DNA from: Rhodocyclaceae bacterium UBA2271
GTDB lineage: Bacteria; Pseudomonadota; Gammaproteobacteria; Burkholderiales; Rhodocyclaceae
Reading direction: 5' to 3'
DNA: 64,000 nucleotides
Assembly (NCBI GenBank): GCA_002347405.1
Contig: DDXB01000066.1
Span: 62,001 to 126,000, forward strand
The notes beneath the pieces were generated by a model, which saw only the letters and a program-made list of their open reading frames with translations, was not told the origin of the DNA and searched no databases. This document shows positions 34,208 to 43,057 of this stretch, one piece after another (positions within the stretch are counted from its first letter, which is position 1; each line of letters starts with the position of its first letter). The translations under genes and the position numbers were made by a program.

Positions 34208-34957
34208 CTAGGTCGCCACCATTGGATCGGTACAGTATTCATAATTACGCGTGACGACATAGGAGCGGCGTAACTCCACGGGTTGATCCCTGAAAGAATA
34301 AGCTGTGCGGATGATCAGCAACAACGGTTCGCCGATGCTCACACCGAGCAAACGAGCCTGGACCTCATCCGCTAAAACGGCGCGCAACTTTTCATGCGGA
34401 CGAATCACGGTCACGCCGAATTGTTCCTGATACAGGTGGTAAAGCGTGGATGGACGCTCCCGAAGCATTTTCTCGGTCATCCCCAAGAACAGATTTTCCG
34501 GCAACAGAATTTCGTCAAGCATCACCGGAGCGCCGCTCAGCGAGAGCTTGTTGACGATGCGCAGGACGCGTGACTTTGGTTTTATGTCGAGCGCCGTCGC
34601 CATGCAGGGTTCGGCTTTTGCCTTGCCGAATTCCACCAGCTCGACGAGCGGGTATTCCTTGTGGCCGTCCTGGCGGATGACATGGAAAAAAGCGAACAAA
34701 TAGCGATCCTGACTATGCGTGGAAACAAATGTGCCGCGACCCTGCTGGCGTATCAGGAAGCCCTCGCCCGACAATTCGTCGACCGCCTTGCGGACAGTGC
34801 CCATGCTGACGCCGTAGCGCTCGCAGAGTTTCGTTTCCGACGGGATGGCGCCCCCGGGCTTCCACTCGCCTTGATGCACGGCATCAATGATCTTGCGCTT
34901 GACTTCCTTGTAAAGCAGTGCCCCTGAGGGGTTCGCAACAGCCGACCGGCCAACCAT
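34208..34957 (-). CDS. GntR/HutC-family regulator with UTRA domain
   Basis: 249 residues. Winged helix: LYKEVKRKIIDAVHQGEWKP, ETKLCERYGVSMGTVRKAV, then RQQGRGTFVS. The UTRA effector-binding domain is at the C-terminus (PLVELVEFGKAKAE; DEILLPENLFLG; LLLIIRTAYS). Divergent from the sulfonate operon and probably its repressor; in Cupriavidus and Roseovarius hps clusters a regulator of this type (HpsR) is present. The likely ligand is a C3 sulfonate; this is inference. Confidence 0.88.
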   Translation of the reverse strand: MVGRSAVANPSGALLYKEVKRKIIDAVHQGEWKPGGAIPSETKLCERYGVSMGTVRKAVDELSGEGFLIRQQGRGTFVSTHSQDRYLFAFFHVIRQDGHKEYPLVELVEFGKAKAEPCMATALDIKPKSRVLRIVNKLSLSGAPVMLDEILLPENLFLGMTEKMLRERPSTLYHLYQEQFGVTVIRPHEKLRAVLADEVQARLLGVSIGEPLLLIIRTAYSFRDQPVELRRSYVVTRNYEYCTDPMVAT

Positions 34958-35040
34958 GATCTTCCCCCTTGTTTTGTCTGGTGAATGCCAGCTAATTATC
35001 GAACAATTATAGGCTAGGCAAAATCATTTGATTCATACAG

Positions 35041-35078
35041 GTCATCTAGTTGACTTATGGTTTGTGCTTCGCTACTCT
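35041..35078 (+). promoter_or_regulatory. Promoter and overlapping operator of the sulfonate operon
   Basis: TTGACT (35050-35055), 17 bases, TACTCT (35073-35078). The dyad GTCA-t-CTAG-t-TGAC (35041-35054) overlaps the -35 box, a typical repressor position for the divergent GntR/UTRA protein. Confidence 0.6.
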
Positions 35079-35120
35079 TTTGCCACGGCCATAGTGCGGC
35101 TGGCAGACAAGGAGACGGGA

Positions 35121-35402
35121 ATGATTCAATTTTTGGTACATGAAGACGGCGACTCCGTCGGAACGATCGTAGTCGAAGGCATCAAGGCGGGAGACACCCT
35201 GACCGGCTGGGTCATGGAGCAGGACAAAACGGTCACGATCAAAACGCTTAACGCGATTCCGATCGGCCACAAGATTGCGCTCAAGGCGCTCAAGAACAAC
35301 GGCACGATCATCAAGTACGGCGTCGACATCGGCCGGACCATCGCCCCCATCAAGCTGGGCGAATATGTGCACGTCCACAACGTCAAGACCAAGCGTTGGT
35401 AG
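35121..35402 (+). CDS. suyA: Sulfolactate sulfo-lyase small subunit SuyA-like (SAF domain)
   Basis: 93 residues from ATG 35121 behind AAGGAGACGGGA. A lone SAF domain of the UxaA N-terminal type: GWVMEQDKTVTIKTLNAIPI, IGHKIALKALKNN, then IIKYGVDIGRTIAPIKLGEY and a final VHVHNVKTKRW. In SuyAB this small subunit pairs with the large one to cleave (R)-sulfolactate into pyruvate and sulfite. Altronate or galactarate dehydratases use the same fold; operon context with an HpsN-like enzyme favours the sulfonate role. Confidence 0.82.
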   Translation: MIQFLVHEDGDSVGTIVVEGIKAGDTLTGWVMEQDKTVTIKTLNAIPIGHKIALKALKNNGTIIKYGVDIGRTIAPIKLGEYVHVHNVKTKRW

Positions 35403-35448
35403 GCAACGTCAGCGGGCCATTCCAACTTCAAATCAGAGGACAACGATA

Positions 35449-36618
35449 ATGCTCAGTAAAAAAAGTACCATCTTGGGCTACCGCCGTGAAAACGGTCGCG
35501 TCGGCATTCGCAACCACGTCATCATCCTGCCGGTCGATGACATCTCCAACGCCGCATGCGAGGCGGTCGCCAACAACATCAAGGGCACCATGGCCCTGCC
35601 GCATCCCTATGGCCGGCTGCAATTTGGCGCCGACCTGGACCTGCATTTCCGCACCTTGATCGGCACCGGCGCAAACCCGAACGTTGCCGCCGTGGTGGTC
35701 ATCGGCATTGAAGAAGGCTGGACCAAGCTGATCGTCGATGGCATCGCCAAGACCGGCAAGCCGGTCGTCGGCCTGTCGATCGAACTGCATGGCGACCACG
35801 ACACCATCATGCGCGCCTCGAAGGCCGCGCGTGAGTTGGTGCAGTGGGCGTCAGAAAAGCAGCGCGAAGCCTGCCCGGTTTCCGAGTTGTGGGTCTCCAC
35901 CAAGTGTGGCGAATCGGACACCACCTCCGGTTGCGGTTCCAACCCGACCGTCGGCAATGCGTTCGACAAGCTCTATGGCATCGGTTCCACGCTGTGCTTT
36001 GGTGAGACGACGGAAATCACCGGCGGTGAGCAGCTGGTAGCGGCACGTTGCCGCACGCCTAAAGTGAAGAAGCAGTTCATGGACATGTTCAACCGCTATC
36101 AGGATCTGGTCAATCGCAACAAGACGTCCGACCTTTCCGACTCCCAGCCGACCAAAGGCAACATTGCCGGTGGTCTGACCACCATCGAAGAAAAGGCGCT
36201 GGGCAATATCCAGAAGATCGGTAAGAAGTGCATGGTCGACGGCGTCCTCGACAAGGCCGAAACCCCCACCGGTCCGGGCCTGTGGTTCATGGACTCGTCT
36301 TCGGCAGCCGCCGAGATGGTGACGTTGTGCGCGGCATCCGGTTTTGTCGCACACCTGTTCCCCACCGGTCAAGGCAACATCATCGGCAATCCGATCCTGC
36401 CGGTGATCAAGCTGTGCGCCAACCCCAGAACCGTGCGCACCATGGGTGAGCATGTCGATGTGGATGTCTCGGGTTTGCTGCAACGCGATATGAACCTCGA
36501 TCAGGCAGGCGACAAATTACTGGAATGCATGTTGCGCACCGCCAATGGCCGCCTCACTGCCGCCGAAGCCCTGGGCCACCGTGAGTTCGTCCTGACCAGA
36601 CTCTATGAGAGTGCTTGA
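35449..36618 (+). CDS. suyB: Sulfolactate sulfo-lyase large subunit SuyB-like
   Basis: 389 residues from ATG 35449 (CAGAGGA upstream). UxaA/GarD C-terminal family: GYRRENGRVGIRNHVIILPV at the start, GIEEGWTKLIVDGIAKTGKP, then TKCGESDTTSGCGSNPTVG with cysteines that could bind a metal, and CFGETTEITGGEQL. C-terminal TGQGNIIGNPILPVIKLCAN is conserved. With SuyA it would release sulfite from sulfolactate and give pyruvate. No sulfite dehydrogenase or exporter gene is visible in the window to deal with the product. Confidence 0.83.
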   Translation: MLSKKSTILGYRRENGRVGIRNHVIILPVDDISNAACEAVANNIKGTMALPHPYGRLQFGADLDLHFRTLIGTGANPNVAAVVVIGIEEGWTKLIVDGIAKTGKPVVGLSIELHGDHDTIMRASKAARELVQWASEKQREACPVSELWVSTKCGESDTTSGCGSNPTVGNAFDKLYGIGSTLCFGETTEITGGEQLVAARCRTPKVKKQFMDMFNRYQDLVNRNKTSDLSDSQPTKGNIAGGLTTIEEKALGNIQKIGKKCMVDGVLDKAETPTGPGLWFMDSSSAAAEMVTLCAASGFVAHLFPTGQGNIIGNPILPVIKLCANPRTVRTMGEHVDVDVSGLLQRDMNLDQAGDKLLECMLRTANGRLTAAEALGHREFVLTRLYESA

Positions 36619-36696
36619 GGTTTGAATTACCACGCTTAACGAAACAGGTCTTGGCGCAGAGCGAAGGCTTGTTTCCGACAAATTAAGGAATTAACC

Positions 36697-38010
36697 ATGT
36701 CAGTTACTTACTTGAAAAAAGCCGGCAAGACGCTGGAAACGGAAACAGCAACTGCACAGAAGGTTGTCAGTGAGATGCTGGCCGAGATTAACAAGAATGG
36801 TGAAAGCGCTGTGCGCGAATATTCGCGCAAACTGGACAAGTGGGAAGGCGACATCATCATGTCGCCGGAAGCCATTGAAGCCGTGATCAAGGATGTCCCG
36901 GACAGTGTCAAGCGCGACATCGAGTTTGCCTCCAAGCAGGTGTATGACTTCTCGGTAGCGCAGAAGGAAAGCATGCTCGAATTTTCCACCGAGCTGCATA
37001 AGGGCGTGACTGCCGGCCAGCGCGTGATACCAGTCAACGTGGTTGGCTGCTATGCACCATCTGGCCGCTATGCGCATATAGCATCGGCTTACATGACCGT
37101 GGCGACCGCCAAGGCCGCGGGCGTAAAAACCATCATCGCCTGCTCGAGCCCCTATCGTGGCGGCGGCATGCACCCCTACTTGCTCTATGCATTCAAGGCC
37201 GCCGGTGCGGATGTCATCATGACTCTGGGTGGTGTGCAAGCGATTGCCACCATGGCCAATGGCCTATTCACCGGCAAGCAGGCCGATGTGGTGGTCGGCC
37301 CGGGCAACAAGTTTGTCGCCGAAGCCAAGCGCACTCTGTTCGGCAAGGTCGGTATCGACGTCTTCGCCGGCCCATCCGAAGTAGCGGTCATTGCCGATGA
37401 AACGGCTGATCCGTACATCGTTGCCAGTGACTTGGTCGGTCAGGCCGAACACGGCCATGAGACTCCCGCCTGGTTGTTCACCACCCACGAGCCCCTGGCC
37501 AAGGAAGTGATGCGGCTGGTGCCTGAACTGATTGAAAAACTGCCGCCCATCGCCAAGGATGCAGCGGGTTCAGCCTGGCGCGATTATGGCGAGATCATCG
37601 TTTGCTCGACCCGCGAAGAAGTCGCGGAAATCTCCGACAAGTACGCCAGTGAGCACCTTGAAGTTCACGCCAAGGATCTGGATTGGTGGCTGGCAACCCT
37701 GACCTGCTACGGTTCGCTGTTCCTCGGTGAGGAAACCACGGTTGCCTATGGTGACAAAGCCGCTGGCCCGAACCATGTACTGCCCACCATGGGCGCCGCC
37801 CGCTATTCCGGTGGCCTGTCGGTGCATAAGTTCATGAAGATACTGACCTGGCAGCGTCTGACGCGCGAAGGCAGCCGTGACATCGGCGTAGTGACCGCAC
37901 GCATCAGTCGACTGGAAGGCATGGAAGCCCATGCGCGCACTGCCGATGATCGCTTGCGCAAGTACTTCCCGAACGACAAGTTCGATGTTGGTTCACCCGT
38001 CCTAGAGTGA
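36697..38010 (+). CDS. hpsN: HisD-like dehydrogenase, probable sulfopropanediol 3-dehydrogenase (HpsN)
   Basis: 437 residues of the histidinol dehydrogenase family. Visible are PVNVVGCYAPSGRYAHIASA near residue 110, GGVQAIATMANG, VVGPGNKFVAEAKR, FAGPSEVAVIADE and the catalytic region LVGQAEHGHETPAW, YASEHLEVH. Zinc and base residues (Gln/His, Glu/His) are kept. In the DHPS pathway HpsN oxidises (R)-2,3-dihydroxypropane-1-sulfonate twice to (R)-sulfolactate, the substrate of SuyAB, encoded directly upstream. It is not the biosynthetic HisD, since no his genes are near and position in a TRAP-linked operon argues for catabolism. Confidence 0.82.
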   Translation: MSVTYLKKAGKTLETETATAQKVVSEMLAEINKNGESAVREYSRKLDKWEGDIIMSPEAIEAVIKDVPDSVKRDIEFASKQVYDFSVAQKESMLEFSTELHKGVTAGQRVIPVNVVGCYAPSGRYAHIASAYMTVATAKAAGVKTIIACSSPYRGGGMHPYLLYAFKAAGADVIMTLGGVQAIATMANGLFTGKQADVVVGPGNKFVAEAKRTLFGKVGIDVFAGPSEVAVIADETADPYIVASDLVGQAEHGHETPAWLFTTHEPLAKEVMRLVPELIEKLPPIAKDAAGSAWRDYGEIIVCSTREEVAEISDKYASEHLEVHAKDLDWWLATLTCYGSLFLGEETTVAYGDKAAGPNHVLPTMGAARYSGGLSVHKFMKILTWQRLTREGSRDIGVVTARISRLEGMEAHARTADDRLRKYFPNDKFDVGSPVLE

Positions 38011-38020
38011 GAGGCTACAT

Positions 38021-38806
38021 ATGAGTACAGATATCAGCATCAACGTACCTGCGCTATTCGATTTACGCGGCCGGCAAGCCCTGATCACCGGTGGCAGCAG
38101 CGGCATTGGTGCTGCTATCGCTTATGCCCTCGGCAAATCAGGGGCGTCGGTCATTCTCGCTGCACTTGAAAAGGGGCTGGACGAAGCAGCGGTTCAATTG
38201 CAGTCGGCCGGCGTCAAGGTGTCGAATACCATCGTTGCCGATCTGGGTTGCCATGACGGGATCCAGAAACTTGGCGATACGGTCAAGTCGGGCCATGGTG
38301 CAATTGACATCGTGTTCAACTGTGCCGGGGTGAATCTGCGCCAACCTTTCATGGAAATCACGCCACAGACCTGGGACATTCAGTTGAACATGCATCTGGC
38401 AGCGCCGATGTTCCTGACGCAGGCGCTGGCGCCGGGCATGAAGGAGCGGGGCTGGGGGCGGATCGTCAATATTGCCTCATTGCAAAGCTACCGCGCATTC
38501 GCCAACAGCGCTCCCTATGGTGCGGGCAAGGGGGGAATTGTGCAACTGACTCGCGCAATCGCCCAGGAGTGGTCGCGTTACGGCATTACTTGTAACGCAA
38601 TTGGCCCCGGCTTTTTCCCGACACAATTGACTGCAGCCGTATTTAATGATGAGGCGCTGGTACGCAAGCATGCCGAGCAAACGGCTATCGGCAGAAATGG
38701 CGTGATGGAAGACATCTACGGTGTTGCCGTATTCCTCGCCAGCGAAGCCTCGGCCTACATCACCGGCCAGACCATCATGCTGGATGGCGGCTATACAGCC
38801 AAGTAA
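38021..38806 (+). CDS. SDR-family dehydrogenase of the sulfonate operon (HpsO/HpsP role)
   Basis: 261 residues, classical short-chain dehydrogenase. Cofactor motif ALITGGSSGIGAAIAYALG near residue 20, NCAGVNLR near 97, catalytic Ser and Tyr-x3-Lys in NIASLQSYRAFANSAPYGAG (K follows), and the C-terminal ITGQTIMLDGGY. Ten bases after hpsN. In DHPS degraders two dehydrogenases interconvert the DHPS enantiomers through the C2 ketone; this gene and the next are the obvious pair, but which isomer each handles cannot be read from sequence. Confidence 0.85.
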   Translation: MSTDISINVPALFDLRGRQALITGGSSGIGAAIAYALGKSGASVILAALEKGLDEAAVQLQSAGVKVSNTIVADLGCHDGIQKLGDTVKSGHGAIDIVFNCAGVNLRQPFMEITPQTWDIQLNMHLAAPMFLTQALAPGMKERGWGRIVNIASLQSYRAFANSAPYGAGKGGIVQLTRAIAQEWSRYGITCNAIGPGFFPTQLTAAVFNDEALVRKHAEQTAIGRNGVMEDIYGVAVFLASEASAYITGQTIMLDGGYTAK

Positions 38807-38815
38807 GGGGGATTT

Positions 38816-39820
38816 ATGCACGCCCTGGTCTATACCCAACCGAATGAGGTCTGCCTGCAGGACAGGCCTTACCCGGAAATTGCCGACGGCGAAGTCATCA
38901 TCAAGATTGAAGCCGCCGGCATTTGTGGCAGTGACATGCATGCCTATCATGGCCATGACCCAAGACGGAAACCCGGCCTGGTGCTGGGCCACGAGTTTGC
39001 CGGCTCGATAGTTAAAAGTCTCGATGCCTCGCTGGCTGAAGGCGACCGTGTCACGGGCAATCCGTCAATCGTCTGCGGCACGTGCGATAACTGTGTCCAG
39101 GGTCGCAGTCATTTGTGCACCCAGCGCGGCATGGTCGGCATGACCCGACCGGGTGCGTTTGCCGAGTTCATGAGCATTCCGGCGGCGTCCTTGATCAAGC
39201 TGCCCGCCGATCTTGCGAGTGATGCCGCAGCACTTACCGAGCCTGCAGCAACGGCACTCCACGCCATCAATCTGGCTCAGCGGGTCATGCACCGGCCGCT
39301 TCAGGAAGGACGTGTTTTGCTGATCGGCGGTGGCGCCATCGGGATGCTGGGCGCCTTGCTGCTGAAGCACTATGGGGTTGATCAACTGGCTGTGGTCGAG
39401 CTGAATGCCATGCGCCGGCAGTCGATTGCTGATCATGTCGGATGCGAGGTGATCGATACCACGCGGCAAACGCTGGCCGAGTCTTCATACGATCTGGTGC
39501 TCGATTGCGTGGGGGCCGCGGCTACCCGCAAAGTGGCTTTCTCAGCCGTCAAGGCGGGTGGTGTGATCCTGCATGTTGGTTTGCAGGACTGGGCGAGCGA
39601 GATCGACATGAGAAAACTCACCCTGGGCGAAATCACCCTGATGGGCACCTTCACCTACACCCTGGCGGATCTGCGGGCTACGGTAAAGGCACTGCATCGT
39701 GGCGTATTTGGCGATCTGGCCTGGGTGGAAAAACGCAGCCTCGCCGATGGCCCGGCCGCCTTCAGCGATCTGCATCAGGGCAAGACCGCCGCCGCCAAGG
39801 TGCTGCTTAAACCGGAATAA
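38816..39820 (+). CDS. Zinc-dependent medium-chain alcohol dehydrogenase of the sulfonate operon
   Basis: 334 residues. Catalytic zinc region AAGICGSDMHAYHG and VLGHEFAG, structural zinc cysteines CGTCDNCVQGRSHLC (near residue 83), and nucleotide loop VLLIGGGAIGMLGALLL near 160. Together with the SDR it probably moves (S)-DHPS to (R)-DHPS via the 2-oxo compound. The nine-base gap after the SDR and the run into TRAP transporter genes show one transcription unit. Confidence 0.86.
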   Translation: MHALVYTQPNEVCLQDRPYPEIADGEVIIKIEAAGICGSDMHAYHGHDPRRKPGLVLGHEFAGSIVKSLDASLAEGDRVTGNPSIVCGTCDNCVQGRSHLCTQRGMVGMTRPGAFAEFMSIPAASLIKLPADLASDAAALTEPAATALHAINLAQRVMHRPLQEGRVLLIGGGAIGMLGALLLKHYGVDQLAVVELNAMRRQSIADHVGCEVIDTTRQTLAESSYDLVLDCVGAAATRKVAFSAVKAGGVILHVGLQDWASEIDMRKLTLGEITLMGTFTYTLADLRATVKALHRGVFGDLAWVEKRSLADGPAAFSDLHQGKTAAAKVLLKPE

Positions 39821-39911
39821 ATCGCTTCAAAGTTGATCTGTATCTGTTTGGATTGCCGGTAGGGATATTCCGCACCGGGTACTTAACCGCAGTGAAATGA
39901 GGAGATACATC

Positions 39912-40913
39912 ATGAAGACATTCAAGTTGGCAGTTACCGCGCTGGTTGTTGCGTTTGGGATGGGCCAGGTTTCCGCTGCAGATTACAAAGCCATGACCAT
40001 CCGTGCCGCTACGTCAAACCCCGATGGCAGTTTGCATACCACTGCCATCAACAAATTCAAGGAAGTTATCGAAGCCGAGTCGGGCGGCAAGATCAAGGTC
40101 CAGACTTTCTATGGTGGCTCCATGGGCGATGAACAAGCGAACGTTCGCCAGTTGCGCAGCCAGGAAATTCACCTGGCTGTCCTGGCAGTTGGCAACCTGA
40201 CGCCATTCGCCGCCCAGGCAAACATTTTTTACATGCCCTACATGTTCCCGGAAATCGGGGCTGCCTACAAACTGCTCGGCAATGAAGCCTTCACCGGCAA
40301 GGTTGGCGACAAAATTGCCGCACAAAGCGGCACGCGCCCCCTGTCCTGGCTGATTGGTGGCTACCGGCACCTGACCAACTCGAAGCGGCCCATCACCAAA
40401 ATAGATGATCTCAAGGGGCTGAAAATTCGCGTACCGCCAGTCGCCGTGCAACTGGAATCTTTCAAGGCCTGGGGTGCCGAGGCGCACCCGCTGGCTTGGT
40501 CGGAAACCTTCAACGCCCTGCAACAAGGGGTCATCGACGGCCAGGAAAACCCCCACACCGTCAATCGTGACCAGAAATTCTGGGAAGTCCAGAAGCACAT
40601 TACCGAATTGTCCTACATGTTGTGGGTTGGCCCGATGCTGGTAAGCGACGCCTGGTACAAGGGGCTGGATGCCAACACCAAGGCGCTTGTCAACAAAGCC
40701 GCGAAAGAAGCGGCGGCATTTGAATGGAAGTGGGCTGCCGAACAGGACAGCGTGGCCAAGAAACAATGCCTCGACAAAGGCATGACGCTGAGCGTTCTCA
40801 CCGATGGTCCGGTGTGGCAGGAAAAAGCCCGGACCGTCTGGCCCAAGTTTTATGAGCAGGTTGGCGGCAAGGCCATGCTTGATGAAGCGGAAGCCATCAT
40901 GGCGAAGAAATAA
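39912..40913 (+). CDS. TRAP transporter periplasmic binding protein (DctP family)
   Basis: 333 residues from ATG 39912 with GGAGATAC upstream. Signal peptide MKTFKLAVTALVVAFGMG cleaved near VSA-ADYK. The DctP fold is seen in RAATSNPDGSLHTTAINKF, the substrate-carboxylate or sulfonate Arg region LKGLKIRVPPVAVQLESFKA and the WSETFNALQQGVIDGQENP segment typical of the family. With the next two genes it forms the high-affinity uptake system, equivalent in position to HpsK of sulfonate clusters. Periplasmic. Confidence 0.93.
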   Translation: MKTFKLAVTALVVAFGMGQVSAADYKAMTIRAATSNPDGSLHTTAINKFKEVIEAESGGKIKVQTFYGGSMGDEQANVRQLRSQEIHLAVLAVGNLTPFAAQANIFYMPYMFPEIGAAYKLLGNEAFTGKVGDKIAAQSGTRPLSWLIGGYRHLTNSKRPITKIDDLKGLKIRVPPVAVQLESFKAWGAEAHPLAWSETFNALQQGVIDGQENPHTVNRDQKFWEVQKHITELSYMLWVGPMLVSDAWYKGLDANTKALVNKAAKEAAAFEWKWAAEQDSVAKKQCLDKGMTLSVLTDGPVWQEKARTVWPKFYEQVGGKAMLDEAEAIMAKK

Positions 40914-40950
40914 TATTGCACCAAGTTAACACTGATAAATCCGTCGCACT

Positions 40951-41001
40951 GGCGCAAGCCGGAAACCAGGAATAGCAATAACCTGGTTTTCGGCTTGCGC
41001 C
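40951..41001 (+). promoter_or_regulatory. Long hairpin between TRAP binding protein and permease genes
   Basis: GGCGCAAGCCGGAAACCAGG pairs with CCTGGTTTTCGGCTTGCGCC, 20 bases with one G-T pair and an 11-base loop. No T run follows, so it probably stabilises the upstream mRNA part or lowers readthrough, giving more binding protein than permease. Confidence 0.75.
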
Positions 41002-41042
41002 GGAATTACTCAGCGTTTCCAAATCCAATAAGGAGGGCGACC

Positions 41043-41567
41043 ATGGACAAACCATCACTGGCCCGCAAGCTGTATGACCATTTTGAGGAAGTGTTCAGCG
41101 TGGTCTGTATTGGCACCATGGTTGTCTGCCTTTTTTTGCAGGTTGGCATGCGCTGGACAACCGGCGCCGGCATTCCCTGGAGCGAGGAGCTGAGCAGGTT
41201 TGCTTTTCTCTGGGCGGTGTTCTCGGCAGCGCCGGTATTGGCCAAGCATGGTGGGCATGTCAGGATTACCGCCCAGTTTTTGCTAATGCCTCCGAAGTAT
41301 CGGCTGGGCTTCAGGTTCTTTGCCGACATCTTATGGATTGCTTCCAATTTCCTGATTGCCTGGTGGTGCTGGGAGGTTGTCCGGAGCGGCCTGGAGTATC
41401 CGGAACTTTCCCCGACCCTGAATATCGTCAGGGGATACGTCGAATTGATCATTCCCATCAGTTTTCTGCTGATGAACTGGCGGATCGCTGAAGGTTACAT
41501 CATCCGCTGGCGACAAGGCACCTTGCTCGACCTGGTGCTTGAGCAGTCTGAAAAGGTGGAGGCTTGA
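41043..41567 (+). CDS. TRAP transporter small permease (DctQ family)
   Basis: 174 residues from ATG 41043 behind AAGGAGGGCGACC. Four predicted membrane helices, with VVCIGTMVVCLFLQVGMRW and PWSEELSRFAFLWAVFSAAP, the conserved E-E-L-x-R motif of DctQ proteins, and GGHVRIT. Works with the large permease as a sodium-driven importer; equivalent to HpsL by position. Overlap with the next gene is near zero (TGAG ATG), indicating coupled translation. Confidence 0.92.
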   Translation: MDKPSLARKLYDHFEEVFSVVCIGTMVVCLFLQVGMRWTTGAGIPWSEELSRFAFLWAVFSAAPVLAKHGGHVRITAQFLLMPPKYRLGFRFFADILWIASNFLIAWWCWEVVRSGLEYPELSPTLNIVRGYVELIIPISFLLMNWRIAEGYIIRWRQGTLLDLVLEQSEKVEA

Positions 41568-41568
41568 G

Positions 41569-42873
41569 ATGGAAATTTCAACTTTGACCATTGTGCTGGT
41601 CAGCTTGACGGCCCTGTTCCTGCTGGGCATGCCGATTTTCATGGCCCTGGCAATTTCTTCGGCCGCCGCCCTGGTTTTTGGCGGTTATTTGCCAATGTCC
41701 GTCATCCACAATTCCATCTTTGATGGCCTGAATATCTTTCCGTTGCTGGCTATTCCCTGCTTCGTCATTGCCGGCTCGATCATGGAGTACGGCAATATCA
41801 CGAATCAGATCATCGATGTTGTCAAGCAGATCGTCGGCCGCATGTATGGCGGCCTGGGCATCACCACCATCCTGGCTTGCACTTTCTTTGCCGCGATCTC
41901 CGGTTCCGGACCCGGCACCGTGGCAGCGGTTGGTGCCCTCATGGTGCCGGCCATGATTCGCTGCGGCTATAGCAAGGAATACGCCGGGGCGGTTTCTTCC
42001 TCCGGAGGCACCATCGGCATCCTGATTCCGCCAAGCAACCCCATGATCATTTATGCGATCCTGGCCAACGTGTCCGTCACCGGGATGTTCACAGCGGGAT
42101 TTATCCCTGGATTTATCGTCGCTTTTGTCATGTCGTTCACCGCCTGGTTGATTGCGCGCAAGCATGGTTTCCGTGGCGACGAATCGATGCCCCCTTTCAA
42201 GCTGAAGGACTTCCTGCTTAGTTGCCGCAAAAGCATTTTTTCCCTGATGACCCCGGTGGTTATTTTGGGGTCCATCTACTCCGGACTCGCCACGACGGTT
42301 GAAGCCTCGGTGCTGGCGATCGTCTATGCGTTGTTTGTCGCTGTTGTCGTCAACCGCGCCATTAAACCCATCCACTTGTACAAGGCCTTGCTGGACGGTG
42401 CCATGATGTGCGGAGCGATATTGATCATCGTCGGCACCTCGACCTTGTTCGGCAAGATCATGACCTACGAGGAGGCGCCGCAGCGTTTGGCTGCGGCTGT
42501 GCTGAGTATTTCCCAAGACCCCACGACAATCCTGTTGTTGATAGTCGGCGTGCTCGTCATCTTGGGCATGTTCATGGAAACGCTCTCCACCATCATCATT
42601 CTGGTGCCGGTGTTGATCCCCATGCTCAACCTGGTGGGCATCGACCTGATCCACTTTGGCATCATTCTGGTGCTCACCAACGAAATGGCTTTGCTGACAC
42701 CACCGCTTGGCATCAATTTGTTTGTCTCATCGCGAATATCCAAGGTGCCCGTCGAGCGTCTCAGCATCAGCGTACTGCCCTATCTCGCTGCACTGTCCAT
42801 GGTAATCCTGCTGGTTATTTATTTCCCTAAGATTGCCACCGGATTGCCTTATGCCCTGGGCTATGGTCAGTGA
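41569..42873 (+). CDS. TRAP transporter large permease (DctM family)
   Basis: 434 residues from ATG 41569, about 12 membrane helices. Family motifs: LFLLGMPIFMALAISSAAAL, AIPCFVIAGSIMEYGNIT, FAAISGSGPGTVAAVGALM and SSSGGTIGILIPPSNPMIIY, the last two being the sodium and substrate sites. C-terminal NEMALLTPPLGINLFV mirrors the first half. It is the transport channel driven by sodium. Last gene of the sulfonate operon. Confidence 0.94.
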   Translation: MEISTLTIVLVSLTALFLLGMPIFMALAISSAAALVFGGYLPMSVIHNSIFDGLNIFPLLAIPCFVIAGSIMEYGNITNQIIDVVKQIVGRMYGGLGITTILACTFFAAISGSGPGTVAAVGALMVPAMIRCGYSKEYAGAVSSSGGTIGILIPPSNPMIIYAILANVSVTGMFTAGFIPGFIVAFVMSFTAWLIARKHGFRGDESMPPFKLKDFLLSCRKSIFSLMTPVVILGSIYSGLATTVEASVLAIVYALFVAVVVNRAIKPIHLYKALLDGAMMCGAILIIVGTSTLFGKIMTYEEAPQRLAAAVLSISQDPTTILLLIVGVLVILGMFMETLSTIIILVPVLIPMLNLVGIDLIHFGIILVLTNEMALLTPPLGINLFVSSRISKVPVERLSISVLPYLAALSMVILLVIYFPKIATGLPYALGYGQ

Positions 42874-42995
42874 GTGGTTGCCAGAGAAGCGCACCCGATT
42901 GGGTCGAGTAAAAACCGGTTCAATCATGGGCCAGCCTTCCCTGAGCGGTATTGCGCCGGTTAGGGAACGGGCAGGCACCGGAGCCGCGGCGGGCA

Positions 42996-43057
42996 CGCCG
43001 TCCCGCAGCAGGGAGGCCGTCAGGCCGGAAGCGGCCCGAAGAGGCTGCGCCGACTTT
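42996..43057 (+). repeat. 62-base repeat, long family A variant (copy 2)
   Basis: Identical to 33102-33163. Its end abuts the stop codon of the VOC gene on the minus strand, as the copy at 62777 abuts another stop. The two copies bracket the whole sulfonate cluster in the same orientation. Confidence 0.9.
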
